Of a stretch of DNA of 64,000 bases, positions 23,401 through 33,534 are shown piece by piece (the first letter of the stretch is position 1; every line of letters begins with the position of its first letter). Source of the stretch: Thecaphora thlaspeos (taxonomy: Eukaryota > Basidiomycota > Ustilaginomycetes > Urocystidales > Glomosporiaceae); NCBI GenBank assembly GCA_900291925.1, contig UWYS01000003.1:682001-746000 (forward strand), read 5' to 3'. The notes under the pieces were generated by a model that had not been told where the DNA came from, ran no database searches, and was given only the letters and a program-made list of their open reading frames with translations. The position numbers and the translations under genes are program-made.

Positions 23401-24151
23401 GAGGCTTTTGCGGCGTGCCGGGCAGGCTGGGTAGCGAGCTGGTCGGGGTCAGCATCCAGTTGGCGTTGCGCTCCTTGTCCGTCAGCGCTCGGCTGACGGG
23501 CGTCGAGTGCAGGCGGCCATCGAGCAGCTGCGGCTGTGGGTGAGGGGCGCCGATCTGGAGGGAGCGCAGCTTGGCGGCGGGGCCGGGCATCGGCTGGATC
23601 AGCGACCAGGTGGCGGGCTTGGGCGGGCTGCGGGCGAGCTGGGGAGGCGAGGTGCCCAGATCGGCTGCCCTGCCGACGGAGCCGTTGGCGATGCTGCTGG
23701 GCTTGAGCGAGGAGTTGGGTCTGCCCGATCCGATGACACCGACCCCATTGGCCCACGGATTGTGGCTGCTGCTGCTAGTGCTGTGATTTGCGGAGCGAGT
23801 CGTATCAGCAACGGGCACGGCAAGATGTGTCTGGCCCGTCTTCCCAACACTAGAGCTGAGGCGCGACGACGACGACGACAGCGACGATGGACCTGCTACA
23901 TCGTGCGAATCTCGCGCGCTGTTGCCGTCGTGTTGGTGCTGCTGCGTCTGCTGCTTGGCCGGTGGCGCTGCGTGGGTGCGCCAATTGCCCTGGGCCTTCC
24001 ATGCCGGCTCCGCCTTGGACAAGCTATGCGGGATGGTCTTGGGCTCCGCTTTGGGCATCGAGACTAGCTGGGGAGGGCCGTTGGGGCGGGCAGGCTGGTG
24101 CCTCCTCCAGCTGAGCGGGTCGTCTGTGCTGCTGTTGCCGTTCTCCCTCAT
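17433..24151 (-). CDS. Very large Ser/Thr protein kinase of the Ran1/KSP1 type
   Basis: Exon 1 (24151-20650) and exon 2 (20509-17433), with a 140-nt intron inside the kinase domain, give 2192 residues. The first ~790 residues are disordered. The kinase domain has the Gly loop GEGSYAVVY (from 799), the ATP lysine in FALKCLCK (Lys942), the catalytic loop HRDIKPEN (His1095, Asp1097), DFG and DIWSLGVVLLNLLFHRNPF. The segments HPNIVTLYRTYETVDWLF and EYCPGQDLYYWLEQ place it with the fungal Ran1/Pat1-KSP1-SKS1 group, kinases tied to nutrient and filamentous-growth signalling. About 120 extra residues separate the Gly loop from Lys942, and a second insert follows the hinge. The ~1000-residue tail is low complexity. 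The kinase call is certain; the subfamily is probable; a specific ortholog is not claimed. Confidence 0.92.
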
Positions 24152-25718
24152 TGCTGGACGATGCTGCGCTTGGCTCTACTAGGCTGGATAATGGCGTCGT
24201 CTGGTCGGTCTCGTAGAGGGCGCCGCTGCAACGGGCAGTCTCGACCCTTACCCAACCGATCACCTTCTGACGCAAGCCCAGACGACCCAAAAGGTGGTTG
24301 GGGGCTTCTTTCCGAGTATCCTAGAGCAACATGAATGCGTGTTGGTGCGCTGCTCGTGCGTTGCTAGCGGACCGTATCGGCGACAATCAAGGCAGGCAGT
24401 CCCGAGGTGGTGGTAAGGGTGGTGTGTCGAAGGGGTCAAAGAGCTTGCTGTTCGCCTCTGACAGGCAGGCTCGTCGCCTTGCTGCGCGGTCCTGAGCTGT
24501 CAAGGGCGGACAGCTGGCGGAGGCACCTGGGAAGGCAGAAGCGCGAGTAGTGGTAGGTCGACGTGACGCAATGGCAAAGCAGGCAGGATGCGCTCGAAGG
24601 CGACCGAAGCGTAAGTCGTACGTAGGAAGCGGACAGAGTGTCGCCCAAGGATGGTGAGGTACTGAGGCTGGCGTTGATAGGTCCAGTGGGGGGCGAGGTG
24701 AAAGGGTGTCCGGGGAACTTGCGCGAGCAGCAGCAGCGGCGGCGGCGGTCGGTGGTAGCGAAATACAAAGGCAAAGAAGCAAAGGTCGGAAGCAGGCCGT
24801 CGAGAGAAAGATGGAGAAGCGGAACGGGACAATGGAGACGGGAACGGCGGCGGCCACGGTGATGGTGCGTTGCGATGCGATGCAAAGTGGTGTGATGTGA
24901 TGTGATGTAATGTAATGTAATGTAATGTAATGTGGGAAAAGCAAGGGAGGGCCGAGGGAGACGGTGAGGGTGGGGCGTCGTTGTTGGGCCTTTGGGGCCG
25001 GTGTCGGTGGAGTGGGGCGCAGTGGGTCGGAGCGGACGCCGAGAGGCGAAGCGGAGGGGAGGGGAGAGGGAGGCGGGCGTGAGGGTAAGGTTACGCACGG
25101 CGGTGGTCGGTGCGGCCTTGCAGCCAACAAGGCAGGAAAAAAGCAGCGCAGCACGCCGACAGGCGAGCACGAGGTCCACAGCCTGTGCGCGCGGACTTGG
25201 CTCGGTGGGTGGTGGTGGTGGTGCTGCTGCTGCTGCGGCTGCTGCTGGCACTCCCCCCTTCCTGCCGTGGCCCTGCTTGCTGTCGTCTGGATCTGCACCA
25301 GGGAGGCGCTCGTCCTTTCTTTTTCTTTCTCTTTCTCCCTCTCCGCGACGAGGCCAAGGGCGGCCATGTCTGTGTCTGAAGGAAGAAGGTGCAAGGGGGC
25401 GGGGGCGCGACTTGACTAGTGTGGCATTCTCTTCGTCATGGTACGCTGCGCCGCGTGACGGAGCTTTAGCACGGTCGCTAGGCTCGGGAGAGCGAGTCCC
25501 GAGCATTTAGGTAAAAGCAAGAAAAAGAGGAGAGTGTGACAAAAAAAAAAAAAGAAGAAAAGAAAGAAGAGGAAAAGAAAAGACTCTGTCAAGAGGGGTC
25601 CAGCAACCGCACCACCTCGTCCTTCCGCATCTCTCCTCGTCCTCGGTCCTTGCACAGCATCACAACCACACCGTTACTTCCCCGCAGCCAGACGTCCTAG
25701 TCAAGCGCAACACACACC
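24152..25718. other. Long divergent intergenic region (kinase / SLX9-like)
   Basis: 1567 bp between divergent start codons. It holds a TGTRA pentanucleotide repeat (24891-24930), purine-rich runs near 25540-25580 with a 12-13 nt A tract, and CT-rich leaders. A 356-codon minus-strand frame (25506-24436) is Pro/Arg/Ser-rich translated simple sequence and is not accepted as a gene. Probably long 5' UTRs and promoters. Confidence 0.45.
24891..24930. repeat. Pentanucleotide tandem repeat (TGTGA)3(TGTAA)5
   Basis: Eight consecutive 5-bp units, three TGTGA then five TGTAA, in the kinase 5' flank. A compound microsatellite. Confidence 0.9.
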
Positions 25719-26530
25719 ATGGTCCGAGCCAATCAAGGAATCCGCGGGCGGGCGACACCACGTTCCAAGACACGCTCCACCTCGTTGACCGCACCTACAG
25801 CGGTCTCTCCCTCATCTCCCTCGGCGCCCTCGCAACAGATCAGCAAGGCAGCCAAGCGCGCCCTCAAACGTACCGAGCTAGTCTCGCAGGCCAAGTCACA
25901 CTCGTCCAACACAGAAGCCGCCGGTAGCTCCAGCACAGGTCCGGACGGGAGAACGCTGTCCAAGTCATCTCTGAAACGGCTCAAGAAGAAACAACGCAAC
26001 AACCTCGCTGGCAACAAGGAGGGGTGGAAGGATCTCGAGGCCGTGATGAACCATTTGCAGCGCGAGATCGCTCCCGTCGTGCAGGAGAGCGAGGGGACGC
26101 CGGAGCATGTCCCCGAGCGTGGTAACAAGCTGGAAAGAGGCGAGGACGAGGACGACGAGATGTCATACGCTCCGCACCAGCAGGCTGCCAACCACGGTGG
26201 TCTGGGAACGACAAGATCAAAGGACGGCGTCGTCACGGAAAAGGCCAGGAAACGAGCTCTGTAAGTCCAGCTTCTCCCTCCCAACCCCTCTCTCCCCTTC
26301 TCATGGCCAGCGGCGTTGACACCATTCCCAAAATCCCCGCCGCCACGTCGTTGCTGGCGCTGCTCGCTTCGCTGCCTTTCGTCGTACTGGCCAACAGAGC
26401 CCACGAGAGGCTACGACAGACGCACATCCTCTCGGACCCAGCGTACGCCAAGAACCCCTTTGCCGCTCTACGTCTACACGCACAGAACACGCTCGCCTTT
26501 GACCAGTCGGCCAGCTACAGAACCAAGTAG
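25719..26530 (+). CDS. SLX9: SLX9-like ribosome biogenesis protein
   Basis: Two exons (25719-26260, 26311-26530) separated by a 50-nt intron give 253 residues. The basic, disordered N-terminus leads to LSKSSLKRLKKKQRNNLAGN, resembling the SKS.LKR..RK...LAG core of fungal SLX9. The second exon provides IPKIPAATSLLALLASLPF and ends with NPFAALRLHAQNTLAF, matching the family's C-terminal 'NPF..lr.H.qNTL' signature. SLX9 acts in the nucleolus in 18S rRNA maturation and 40S export. The intron acceptor (gccag at 26306-26310) gives the only in-phase join. It converges on ERG5 across 822 bp. Confidence 0.8.
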
Positions 26531-27352
26531 GCCGCCACCGCCGCGGCCGCTTCCAAAAAGCAGAGGCACACTGCCACCGCTACCGCCGCCGACGTCGATA
26601 TGGCCTAGACGCCCCCCCCCGTCCGCTGCGTATCATCCTCCCGTCCACCACCCCCCACCCTCTGTATTTGTACGCATCACCGCGCCACCTTTTTGTCACT
26701 TCTGAATAGGCTCGAAGCCATCTCGCTTTCGCTTCGACCTTCCCTTTCCACACGCACTCTACAGACTCCATCTGCATGGGACCTTGATAGTTTGGTGATT
26801 TCTCAAGACTCCGCACTACTCACTACTTACGACGACGGTCGCCCACGTTCGTGGACAGGCTTAAAAGTACAATACAACACCCGCGGTGCAGAGAAGCAGG
26901 AACCCGCTCCGCAGACGAGCAAAAAGGGGAGGGGGAGACAGAGAGGGAAGGAGGAGATGCAAGAAAGAGCAAGGGAAGTGCAAGGAGATGCGGTGGAGTC
27001 GCCGTTGGTCGGCTGACTCGCATGCGATCGGAACAGGGCAGCAGTAGCAGTATGAAACCGGCCTTTCCCCCTTCCTTTCAGAGGAAACGCTGGATCAAAG
27101 TATCAAGATAATGGTGGCCATGTTAAAAGGTGGCGCTTTTCGACGCCGTGACCAGGCAAGGGAGTGGACCTTTCAACAGAAGAGAGGATCAAGTGCCCCA
27201 TCGCCCAGTCCTATTCGCGCCGGCTCTATAGATGCAGCAGCGATCGGACCGCAGCCCGATGGAAGCGGGTCCGCTTCCCGCTTACTCGTACAGAGGGCGA
27301 TGCGACGGGATCGAATGCCGTCTGTCGCTGCTCCCAAGAAAACGATTGGCGC
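26531..27352. other. Convergent intergenic region (SLX9-like / ERG5)
   Basis: 822 bp containing 3' flanks only, with C-rich and G/A-rich stretches. No gene, repeat of note or RNA gene recognised. Confidence 0.45.
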
Positions 27353-29465
27353 CTATGCGGCTGCCGCCACGACCTCGGGCGCGGTGCCAGGAGCCGGAAC
27401 GGCGCGCGGCGAAAACTTCATCCGCGAGCCGTCCTTGGGGAAGATGGTGGCGATGACCTCGACCTTGTCGCTCTGCGGCGTGACCTCGTGCTCCCAGTTG
27501 AGCAGCACGCTCGCCGTGCCCAGGACGGCGGTGAGGTGCATGTTGGCGTACTGCTGGCCGATGCAATTGTGCGGCCCGCTGCCGAAGACGAGGTAGTTTT
27601 TAGGGTTCTTCTCCGCCAGACCCTCGGCATCGAGCCAGCGCTCCGGGACGAGATCGTTGGCGTCTGGGTAGACGGCCTCGTCGTGCAACGGGTTCCAAAA
27701 GCCCGGGATAATCATGCTGCCCTTGGGAACGGTGTAGCCCTTGTCGATGGGAAAGTCCTTGTGGTTCATGTAGGGGACCATGATGACCGGCGGCTTAAGG
27801 CGAAGGCTCTCCTTGACGATGGCCTTGGTGTACTCCATCTGCTCGACCATGTCCAGCGTGGTGGGCGCGTCGATGGCGTCGCCGCGGACGCGGTACTGCT
27901 CCTCGCGAACCTTGCGGAGGATCTCGGGACGGTCGGCCAGGTGCTGGAAGAGGTAGACCAGGCCGGACGTCATGGCGTCCTGCGAGGCGAAGAGGAAGCT
28001 CAGCAGCACCATGGCGATCTCGCGGTCAGAGAAGTCGCGCACCAGCACACGCCGGGTCTCGGCCTCGAGCTCGGCGCTGTCGCGCTGCAGCTTGGCATCA
28101 ATCATGGCCTTGATCCAGGCGTCGGTGAGGCAGGTGACCTCCTTGCCCTCGACCATCCGCTTCTTGCTCTTGCGCGCGGTGTGCTCAAACCACTTCATGG
28201 CAATCTTGCGCGCCTTGATCGCGTTGTACACCTTGGTACCGGGGAATGCAAAGGGGAAGTTGACGAGCTCAAGCGCCACCGTGATGAGCCAGTAGTTTTC
28301 CGAAACCCCCTTGGCGCCCTCCTCGGGGATGTAGTCGCCGCAAAAGACGCGCAGCGACGTCTCCATGTTGAGGTCGCGGAAGTGCATCATGTAGGCCTCG
28401 GGCTTAGGGTTGGGGTTGGAGAGCCACTTGGTAAAGTGCTGCTTGTAGACGCCCTCCTGAATGCAGAGGTAGACGCTCAACGCTCGGCGGGTGAAGAGTG
28501 TATTGAGGCCCTTGCGGTAGTCGACATGCGTCTTGCCGTTGAGGAAGACCCTGTGTGCCGGACGGAGATTGAGACAGCTGGAGAGACCGTGCGTCAGGGT
28601 GGTGCTGCTCTTCCTTCCTCTTCGGTCCACGCGCACAGATCCCTCGTGGAGCCATCTCATCGTAAAGAACAGGCCAGGAAGCCGCGCATCAATTCCCGCA
28701 GGACCGGAATCCGCAGGCGGATACTCACCAGTTGTCATGGCAAAGGACCCTTTTGGCAGACGCAACGAGGCAAGGCTCGGCGTATGTGGGGCTGTTGAGG
28801 ATCTTGCGCGAGAACTGGGTCGACGAGGCGATAACAATGAAGCTGTGGAGGTGGGGCGCAAAGGTCAAGGGAGGGAATGGGTAATGAAAAGCCGGAGTTT
28901 TCATATCAAAAGACAAGGGGTTTCGGGCAACGTCAGAACAATCCGTCCTCCGGAATTAATCGTCGTCGCAGTCGCCAGCATCGTCTGCAGACCCGATGTG
29001 TCAAGCGGCGGAGGCGTTCTTGGGCAGCCTTGATGCCTCAACGTGCTTCCGGCATCGCCGTCCAACGCTGACCCGACCGCCGCCGCGACCGTCGAAGCAT
29101 GCGCGCAACACTTACATATTAAAGACGCTGGCAACGCTGAGGGGGCCCGAGTTCCAGCCTTTCTGGTACTTTTCCAGCGTCGGGCTGAGCGAGTCGGCAA
29201 ACTTGCCGATCACCGGGATGGTCCAGGCGGGGCCGGGAAGGCCGCCCTTCTTCCGCTGGTAGACGTACTGCTCGGCGAGGAGCGCAGTGGCGAGGAGGGT
29301 AAAGACGATGGTGGTGCTGTCGGCGTTCTTGAGCGTGACGTAGTCGAAGACGGCCAGTGCCCTGAAGAGGATCGACGTGTCGCTGTTGGAGCCGCTGAGC
29401 GTGGACTGGGCGGCCTGATGGGAGGCGTTCAAGCCGACGTGCAAGAAGGGAAGGACGGAAGCCAT
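27353..29465 (-). CDS. ERG5: Sterol C-22 desaturase, cytochrome P450 CYP61 (ERG5)
   Basis: Exons 29465-29116, 28842-28729 and 28550-27353 give 553 residues. The N-terminus has a membrane helix (about residues 50-68) followed by the basic/proline hinge KKGGLPGPAWTIPVIGKF. P450 landmarks are the I-helix segment FLFASQDAMTSG, the K-helix KESLRLKPP (ExxR), the PERW meander and the heme loop FGSGPHNCIGQQYA with Cys484. FLFASQDA and GPLSVASVF followed by FIVIAS are typical of CYP61. The enzyme introduces the C22-C23 double bond late in ergosterol synthesis, in the ER. The junctions at VFN/IFIVIA and DNW/VFLNGK are both phase-consistent with GTAAGT or GTGAGT donors. Confidence 0.95.
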
Positions 29466-30286
29466 CGCGGGGAAACGGCAGCGGTGGCGGCGGCGGTGCA
29501 GAGAGGCGGTACGGGTAGAGCCTAGGTGGTTTGCGGGCTGCCTACGGCAGAGAGCCAAGGTCCAGGGCGCGCGGTTGTGGTAGCGGTATCGAGGGGATGC
29601 GGAGAGTGGTGAGGGCGGTGCTGAATGTCGTAGTAGTCGCCTGTTGGTCGACAACGGACGGAGTGCTGCCCGATGGCTCTGTAAAGAGGAACGGGGGTTT
29701 GGGGTGATGGCGAGGAGAAAAGGAAGAGACGGAGCACGCCTCGATGGTTCCAGGATCGAGGCGGGAGGCGCGAGGGTGGATGGAGGGATGGAGGGATGGA
29801 GGGAAGGTTGCGCTGGGTAAGGAGGCGATGAAGTAAGAGAGAGAGGAAGGGGGAGGGGGAATGGGGAGCAGGCAAAGGCAAGCCAAGGCGAGGCAAACAA
29901 GGCAAGGACGTGGTGATCCTTTGGTTGATGCAACTGTTCTTTCTCCGTTCCGCTCCTTCCTTGCAAGCTAGGCTGGATGTGCTCTACCTTTGGCCGCTGC
30001 TCGCTCGTCGGCTCGATGTTCCTCCGCCTTCTTGGCTACAGTAGCATGGACGCAGCCTTGGCTTCCGCAAAGCGCGCTGGGCTCCGGGCCGCTCCCAGGT
30101 GATCCTCTGCTGTATCAGAGCCCTGCCTGTACATGAGAAATGGCTGTTGCTGACCATAACGCACGCATTGTCCGTCTTGGCCTGGAGCTGCAAAGGGGGC
30201 TTGGGCTCGCCCGTCCGTCGTCCTTCGTCCGTCGCCCGTCGTTGTTGCGTTGCCCGAGGCCGGCGTGCGCAGGCTGGGGACGAGGC
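29466..30286. other. ERG5 upstream region up to the transposon
   Basis: 821 bp of CpG-rich flank expected to contain the ERG5 promoter and leader. A short 8-bp tandem repeat sits at 29778-29801. Open frames are low complexity. The normal-composition DNA ends sharply at the transposon junction. Confidence 0.45.
29778..29801. repeat. 8-bp tandem repeat (GGATGGAG)x3
   Basis: Three perfect copies in the ERG5 upstream region. Confidence 0.85.
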
Positions 30287-30288
30287 TA

Positions 30289-30429
30289 CTCTCTTTTGCA
30301 ATTGACTTTGTTGCCTGCTACAACCAACTCAACACATGACAGCTTATGCGTTCATGCAATTGCAAAGCAATATTGACGTTGACATCAACCAACTTTGATG
30401 GTGTGTGTGCCTGTGATGGACAGCAAAGC
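30289..30429 (+). repeat. Left terminal inverted repeat of transposon
   Basis: Begins ctctcttttgcaattgac and ends gatggacagcaaagc. It is the reverse complement of 31919-32059 apart from one position, a CpG here versus CpA in the right copy. The match extends 4 bp outward (GCTA) because the target was palindromic. Confidence 0.92.
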
Positions 30430-30450
30430 GAATAAAATTGACACTGCAAG

Positions 30451-31797
30451 CTAGATAAACATATATCGGTCCTCTGCCAAAGGGTTAGCAGCACCAGCAT
30501 GTCCTGTAGCTATGTATGGAGAGTCACGGACATCCCACTGATCCTCTGGCCTTGGTGGGGATGGCAGCTCAATGTCTGCTGCAAATTCAAAGCAATTGCG
30601 AGGCCATCTGGGGAGAGCTTGTGCAGTGGCAGCAGCAGCCACTGTGCAGCATTGAGTGCCATTATCATGGCACCTGTCCCTGCTGATGTTGTTGCTGTTG
30701 CTGCTGTTGTCATTGTCATTGTTGCTGTTTTCATTGCCTTCTGCCATGCCTGGGCACTCAGGATGGTACTTGTGGCCAAGTATGCAACCATCTGAGGCCA
30801 TAACAAAATTGCACTGCACATCTGTAATCCAGCCTTCAACATGGCTGCCCATTACAGTGTCAAGAGCATTCTGTATGGCATCAACAATGCTGGCAGTGCC
30901 ACTGTACTCTGCCCACCCATTTTGTGGCTTCAGGAATGCAAAGAGCCACTTGCTTGCATTCAAGAATGGCAAGTATGCCAGCAAGAATTCCCGTGTGTGC
31001 TGCTTGTCCTGGAAGAAGGCTGTGACAGCCCTGGCCCTATGGACCAAGGTGTTGTCCATGATCAATTGACAAGGATGCTCACCAAGTTGGGGGAAGACAT
31101 GCTCTTGCAAGGAGTCAACAAATCTGAGTGCCATGAAGTCATCCTGAATTGCAAAGCTTCCAATGACACCTTCCTTGCCAATAGCAGCAACAAGTGTGAT
31201 GTTGCAACCTCATCTTGATGGGCACAGAGCAATGCGGCAATGTCTGAGCAGCGCACAACCATATGTATTTGTCTGGTGTAAGTTGAAGCCTGTCTCATCA
31301 ATGTAGACAGCATCAAACAGGTCAAGCCAGCCTGCCTTCTTGGCGCACCATGCTGCCCTTGTTGCCTGTCAAGCCTTGCTGTTGTAGTCTGCCAGCTCTA
31401 CATGCATGACTTTCATTCAATACTTAAGCTCATTGTTGACACACTACCATACAGTTGTGTTGTGTAGCAGTTTCTCATTGAAGTTGACAGGGAACATCTC
31501 AATAAGAGATTGACAGAGTGAATCAATTGTCATATTTGCTTGCTTGTCAAGGCAAGTGGCTAGCCAGTTGAGATGTCACTTGTCAAGGCTTCAAAAGCAG
31601 TTGCTGCCATGGGAGGCCTCTGCAATCTCTCTGGTGGCAACATATTGACAGAGGAAAGCATGGACAGTTGATTCCTTCTTCTTGAAGCAAGCAGCACAGG
31701 CAGTGCCCAAGAGCTGCTCTTCTTTGAAGGCCCAGACAATCTGGTGGCAAATCTCAAGCAAGAGATGCTGGTTCTGGCAGCTATGCTGTGCTGGCAT
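30451..31797 (-). pseudogene. Broken IS630-type DDE transposase
   Basis: A single frame from ATG at 31797 to the stop at 30451 reads as a transposase, with an N-terminal helix-turn-helix part and a DDE_3 domain: first Asp in YIDETGFNL, second Asp in LIMDNTLVHRARAV. It is interrupted by six in-frame stops, at 31591-31593, 31576-31578, 31444-31446, 31417-31419, 31369-31371 and 31210-31212. Five are TGA and one is TAG, as expected if CGA and CAG codons had suffered C-to-T change. The usual NPxE carrying the third acidic residue reads NASK, so the catalytic triad is also lost. The gene is non-functional; the frame itself has not shifted. Confidence 0.85.
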
Positions 31798-31918
31798 TGC
31801 TTGTGAGTGTGTTGCTGTGTGTGGTTGAGTGTTACCATGTGTTGTTGTTGTTGGCAGCAGCAGCAAGTAAGTACAGTAGTAGCAAGGGGAATACAGGAGA
31901 TGGAGGCAATGACAACAG

Positions 31919-32059
31919 GCTTTGCTGTCCATCACAGGCACACACACCATCAAAGTTGGTTGATGTCAATGTCAATATTGCTTTGCAATTGCATGAACGC
32001 ATAAGCTGTCATGTGTTGAGTTGGTTGTAGCAGGCAACAAAGTCAATTGCAAAAGAGAG
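31919..32059 (-). repeat. Right terminal inverted repeat of transposon
   Basis: Inverted copy of 30289-30429 with one mismatch in 141 bp. Confidence 0.92.
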
Positions 32060-32061
32060 TA

Positions 32062-32640
32062 GCTGGTGTAGAAGCATGCCCTGGAAATGTCTTCCAAAGA
32101 GCAGGACAGCAGCAGCCAGCATGTACAAGTTACTGTATATGAATTCACCTTGCAGCACATCTGCCACTATATGTACCTACATCTGCATTGCATGGTGTTT
32201 GATGGTGGCTTAGCCAGGCCAACTACAGTAGACCATCTGCTGTTGACAACAATGTTGTTGTTGCTCTCAACCAAGCCATCCAACAGACAAGCTGTACAGA
32301 GAGACCTCTAGAGACATGTGTGCAGAGATATCCAATGGTGCTTTGTCCCAGAGGAGCGCTGCATTGGAGATGGCTGCTCCTTGTCCTTGATGTCCCAACC
32401 ATTTCATGCCACATCATGCCATCCCATTTCATCCCATCTGCACAGCATCATGCCATATTGTTGCTATTGCAGCTCATTGAGGAGCTAAGGATGCTGTTGC
32501 TCTGTCTTGAACCCTTGGGCCAAGCAAAGACACCAGATTAATACTGTACAGTACAATTTGTGGGTCTGTCTAGGTGTCTCTGTCTCTGTGCACCTGTGGT
32601 GATACAAAGCTAAAGGTGGAGGACAGGCCAGGCAGGCCAA
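32062..32640. repeat. CpG-depleted relic next to the transposon
   Basis: About 570 bp immediately right of the element has nearly no CpG (one seen between 32064 and 32560) and the same TG/CA-rich texture, then normal CpG-rich sequence resumes near 32640. No coding frame or second inverted repeat was identified. Probably an older mutated repeat into which the mariner-like element inserted. Confidence 0.5.
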
Positions 32641-33534
32641 GCGGCCATGTGCCGAGTGCATAGGCGGCTGGCCGCGACGGGGAAAAAACCCGTCCCACTT
32701 TTTCTTCTTCTTCGTCTTTGTCGAAAGCTCGCCTACGTACGTGACTGTAGTCGGTCTGTCTGCCTTTATACGCGTGTCTATTTAATTCTTTTCCACACAT
32801 CGTCTGACGATCCTCGCAGGCTGGCGTACGCGCTTGGCTTCGCCTCGTCCGACGTTTTTGCCAGCCCCCGCCACCGGACTGTACGCGAGGCCTGAAGCGG
32901 ATGACCCGATCCCCCCACCACCACCGCTTAAGCTCAATACAGTAATCTCAATAATAAAAAAGATCCCAAAGCGCAACGAACTTGATAAGCCCATCACCTT
33001 GTAGTCGGTTGTCATACAGCGCACGTGCACCTAACTCCATGCGTCTGTGTAGGTACAGGTAGCCGTGCGGTGCGAGGTCCGAGCGCACGCTTGCGAGCGA
33101 CCGCCAGCCACGTCCGACGGAACAACGCGCGCTTTCCACGGCCCAAGTCGTCCGAAGCGCTCCGATTCCGACCAGCCGCGTCTTGCTCTTAAGTAGCTTG
33201 CTTCTTGCTTGGTCTTCGCTTCACGATAAACCTAACCCTACGCCGGTCATATCGGTGCTAGGCGGATGCTTCGACATGCAAAGCACAGACCCTTCCGCCG
33301 ACGCCTCGCCATCCGACCGCCCACACTCCGGCATAGGCTCGCCGCAGCTGGGTGCGTTCAAGGGTCTCTTGGTCCTCAGCGATGTGACGCTCGAGGATCC
33401 CATTCGGGTCGCTTTCCGGCACGATGAGGTGAATTAGCAAGAGCAGACAGACAGACGCAGACGAGAGCAACGAGCGAGCAATGAATGAGCACCAGACAGA
33501 CTTCAACGAGGACATCAACGCCCAGCACCGAGGC
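32641..33534. other. Intergenic region before GPI14
   Basis: 894 bp of ordinary composition with no convincing gene. The longest frames are under 90 codons and lack recognisable features. Confidence 0.4.

Larger units (their letters stand above)
30289..32059. mobile_element. Decayed IS630/Tc1-mariner-type DNA transposon with 141-bp inverted repeats
   Basis: The 1771-bp block is bounded by near-perfect inverted repeats (30289-30429 and 31919-32059) and flanked by TA on both sides (30287-30288, 32060-32061), the target duplication of the Tc1/mariner superfamily. The empty site would read GGCTAGCTGG. A single minus-strand transposase frame lies inside and is broken by stops. Composition changes abruptly: I count about 11 CpG in the whole element, whereas the neighbouring host DNA reaches that in a few hundred bases. 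TG and CA dinucleotides are abundant. Right of the element a further CpG-poor stretch continues. Boundaries are visible directly; superfamily membership follows from TA, TIR and DDE motifs. Confidence 0.88.

Noticed and set aside
24436..25506. 356-codon minus-strand frame with ATG
   Set aside because: Translates simple repeats and Pro/Arg/Ser-rich leader sequence, overlaps another 335-codon frame in a different phase, and shows no domain.
27164..28798. 544-codon plus-strand frame
   Set aside because: Antisense of ERG5, whose motifs and splice sites are clear on the minus strand.
33228..33242. Telomere-like cctaaccctac
   Set aside because: Less than two units of the fungal telomere repeat; chance occurrence.
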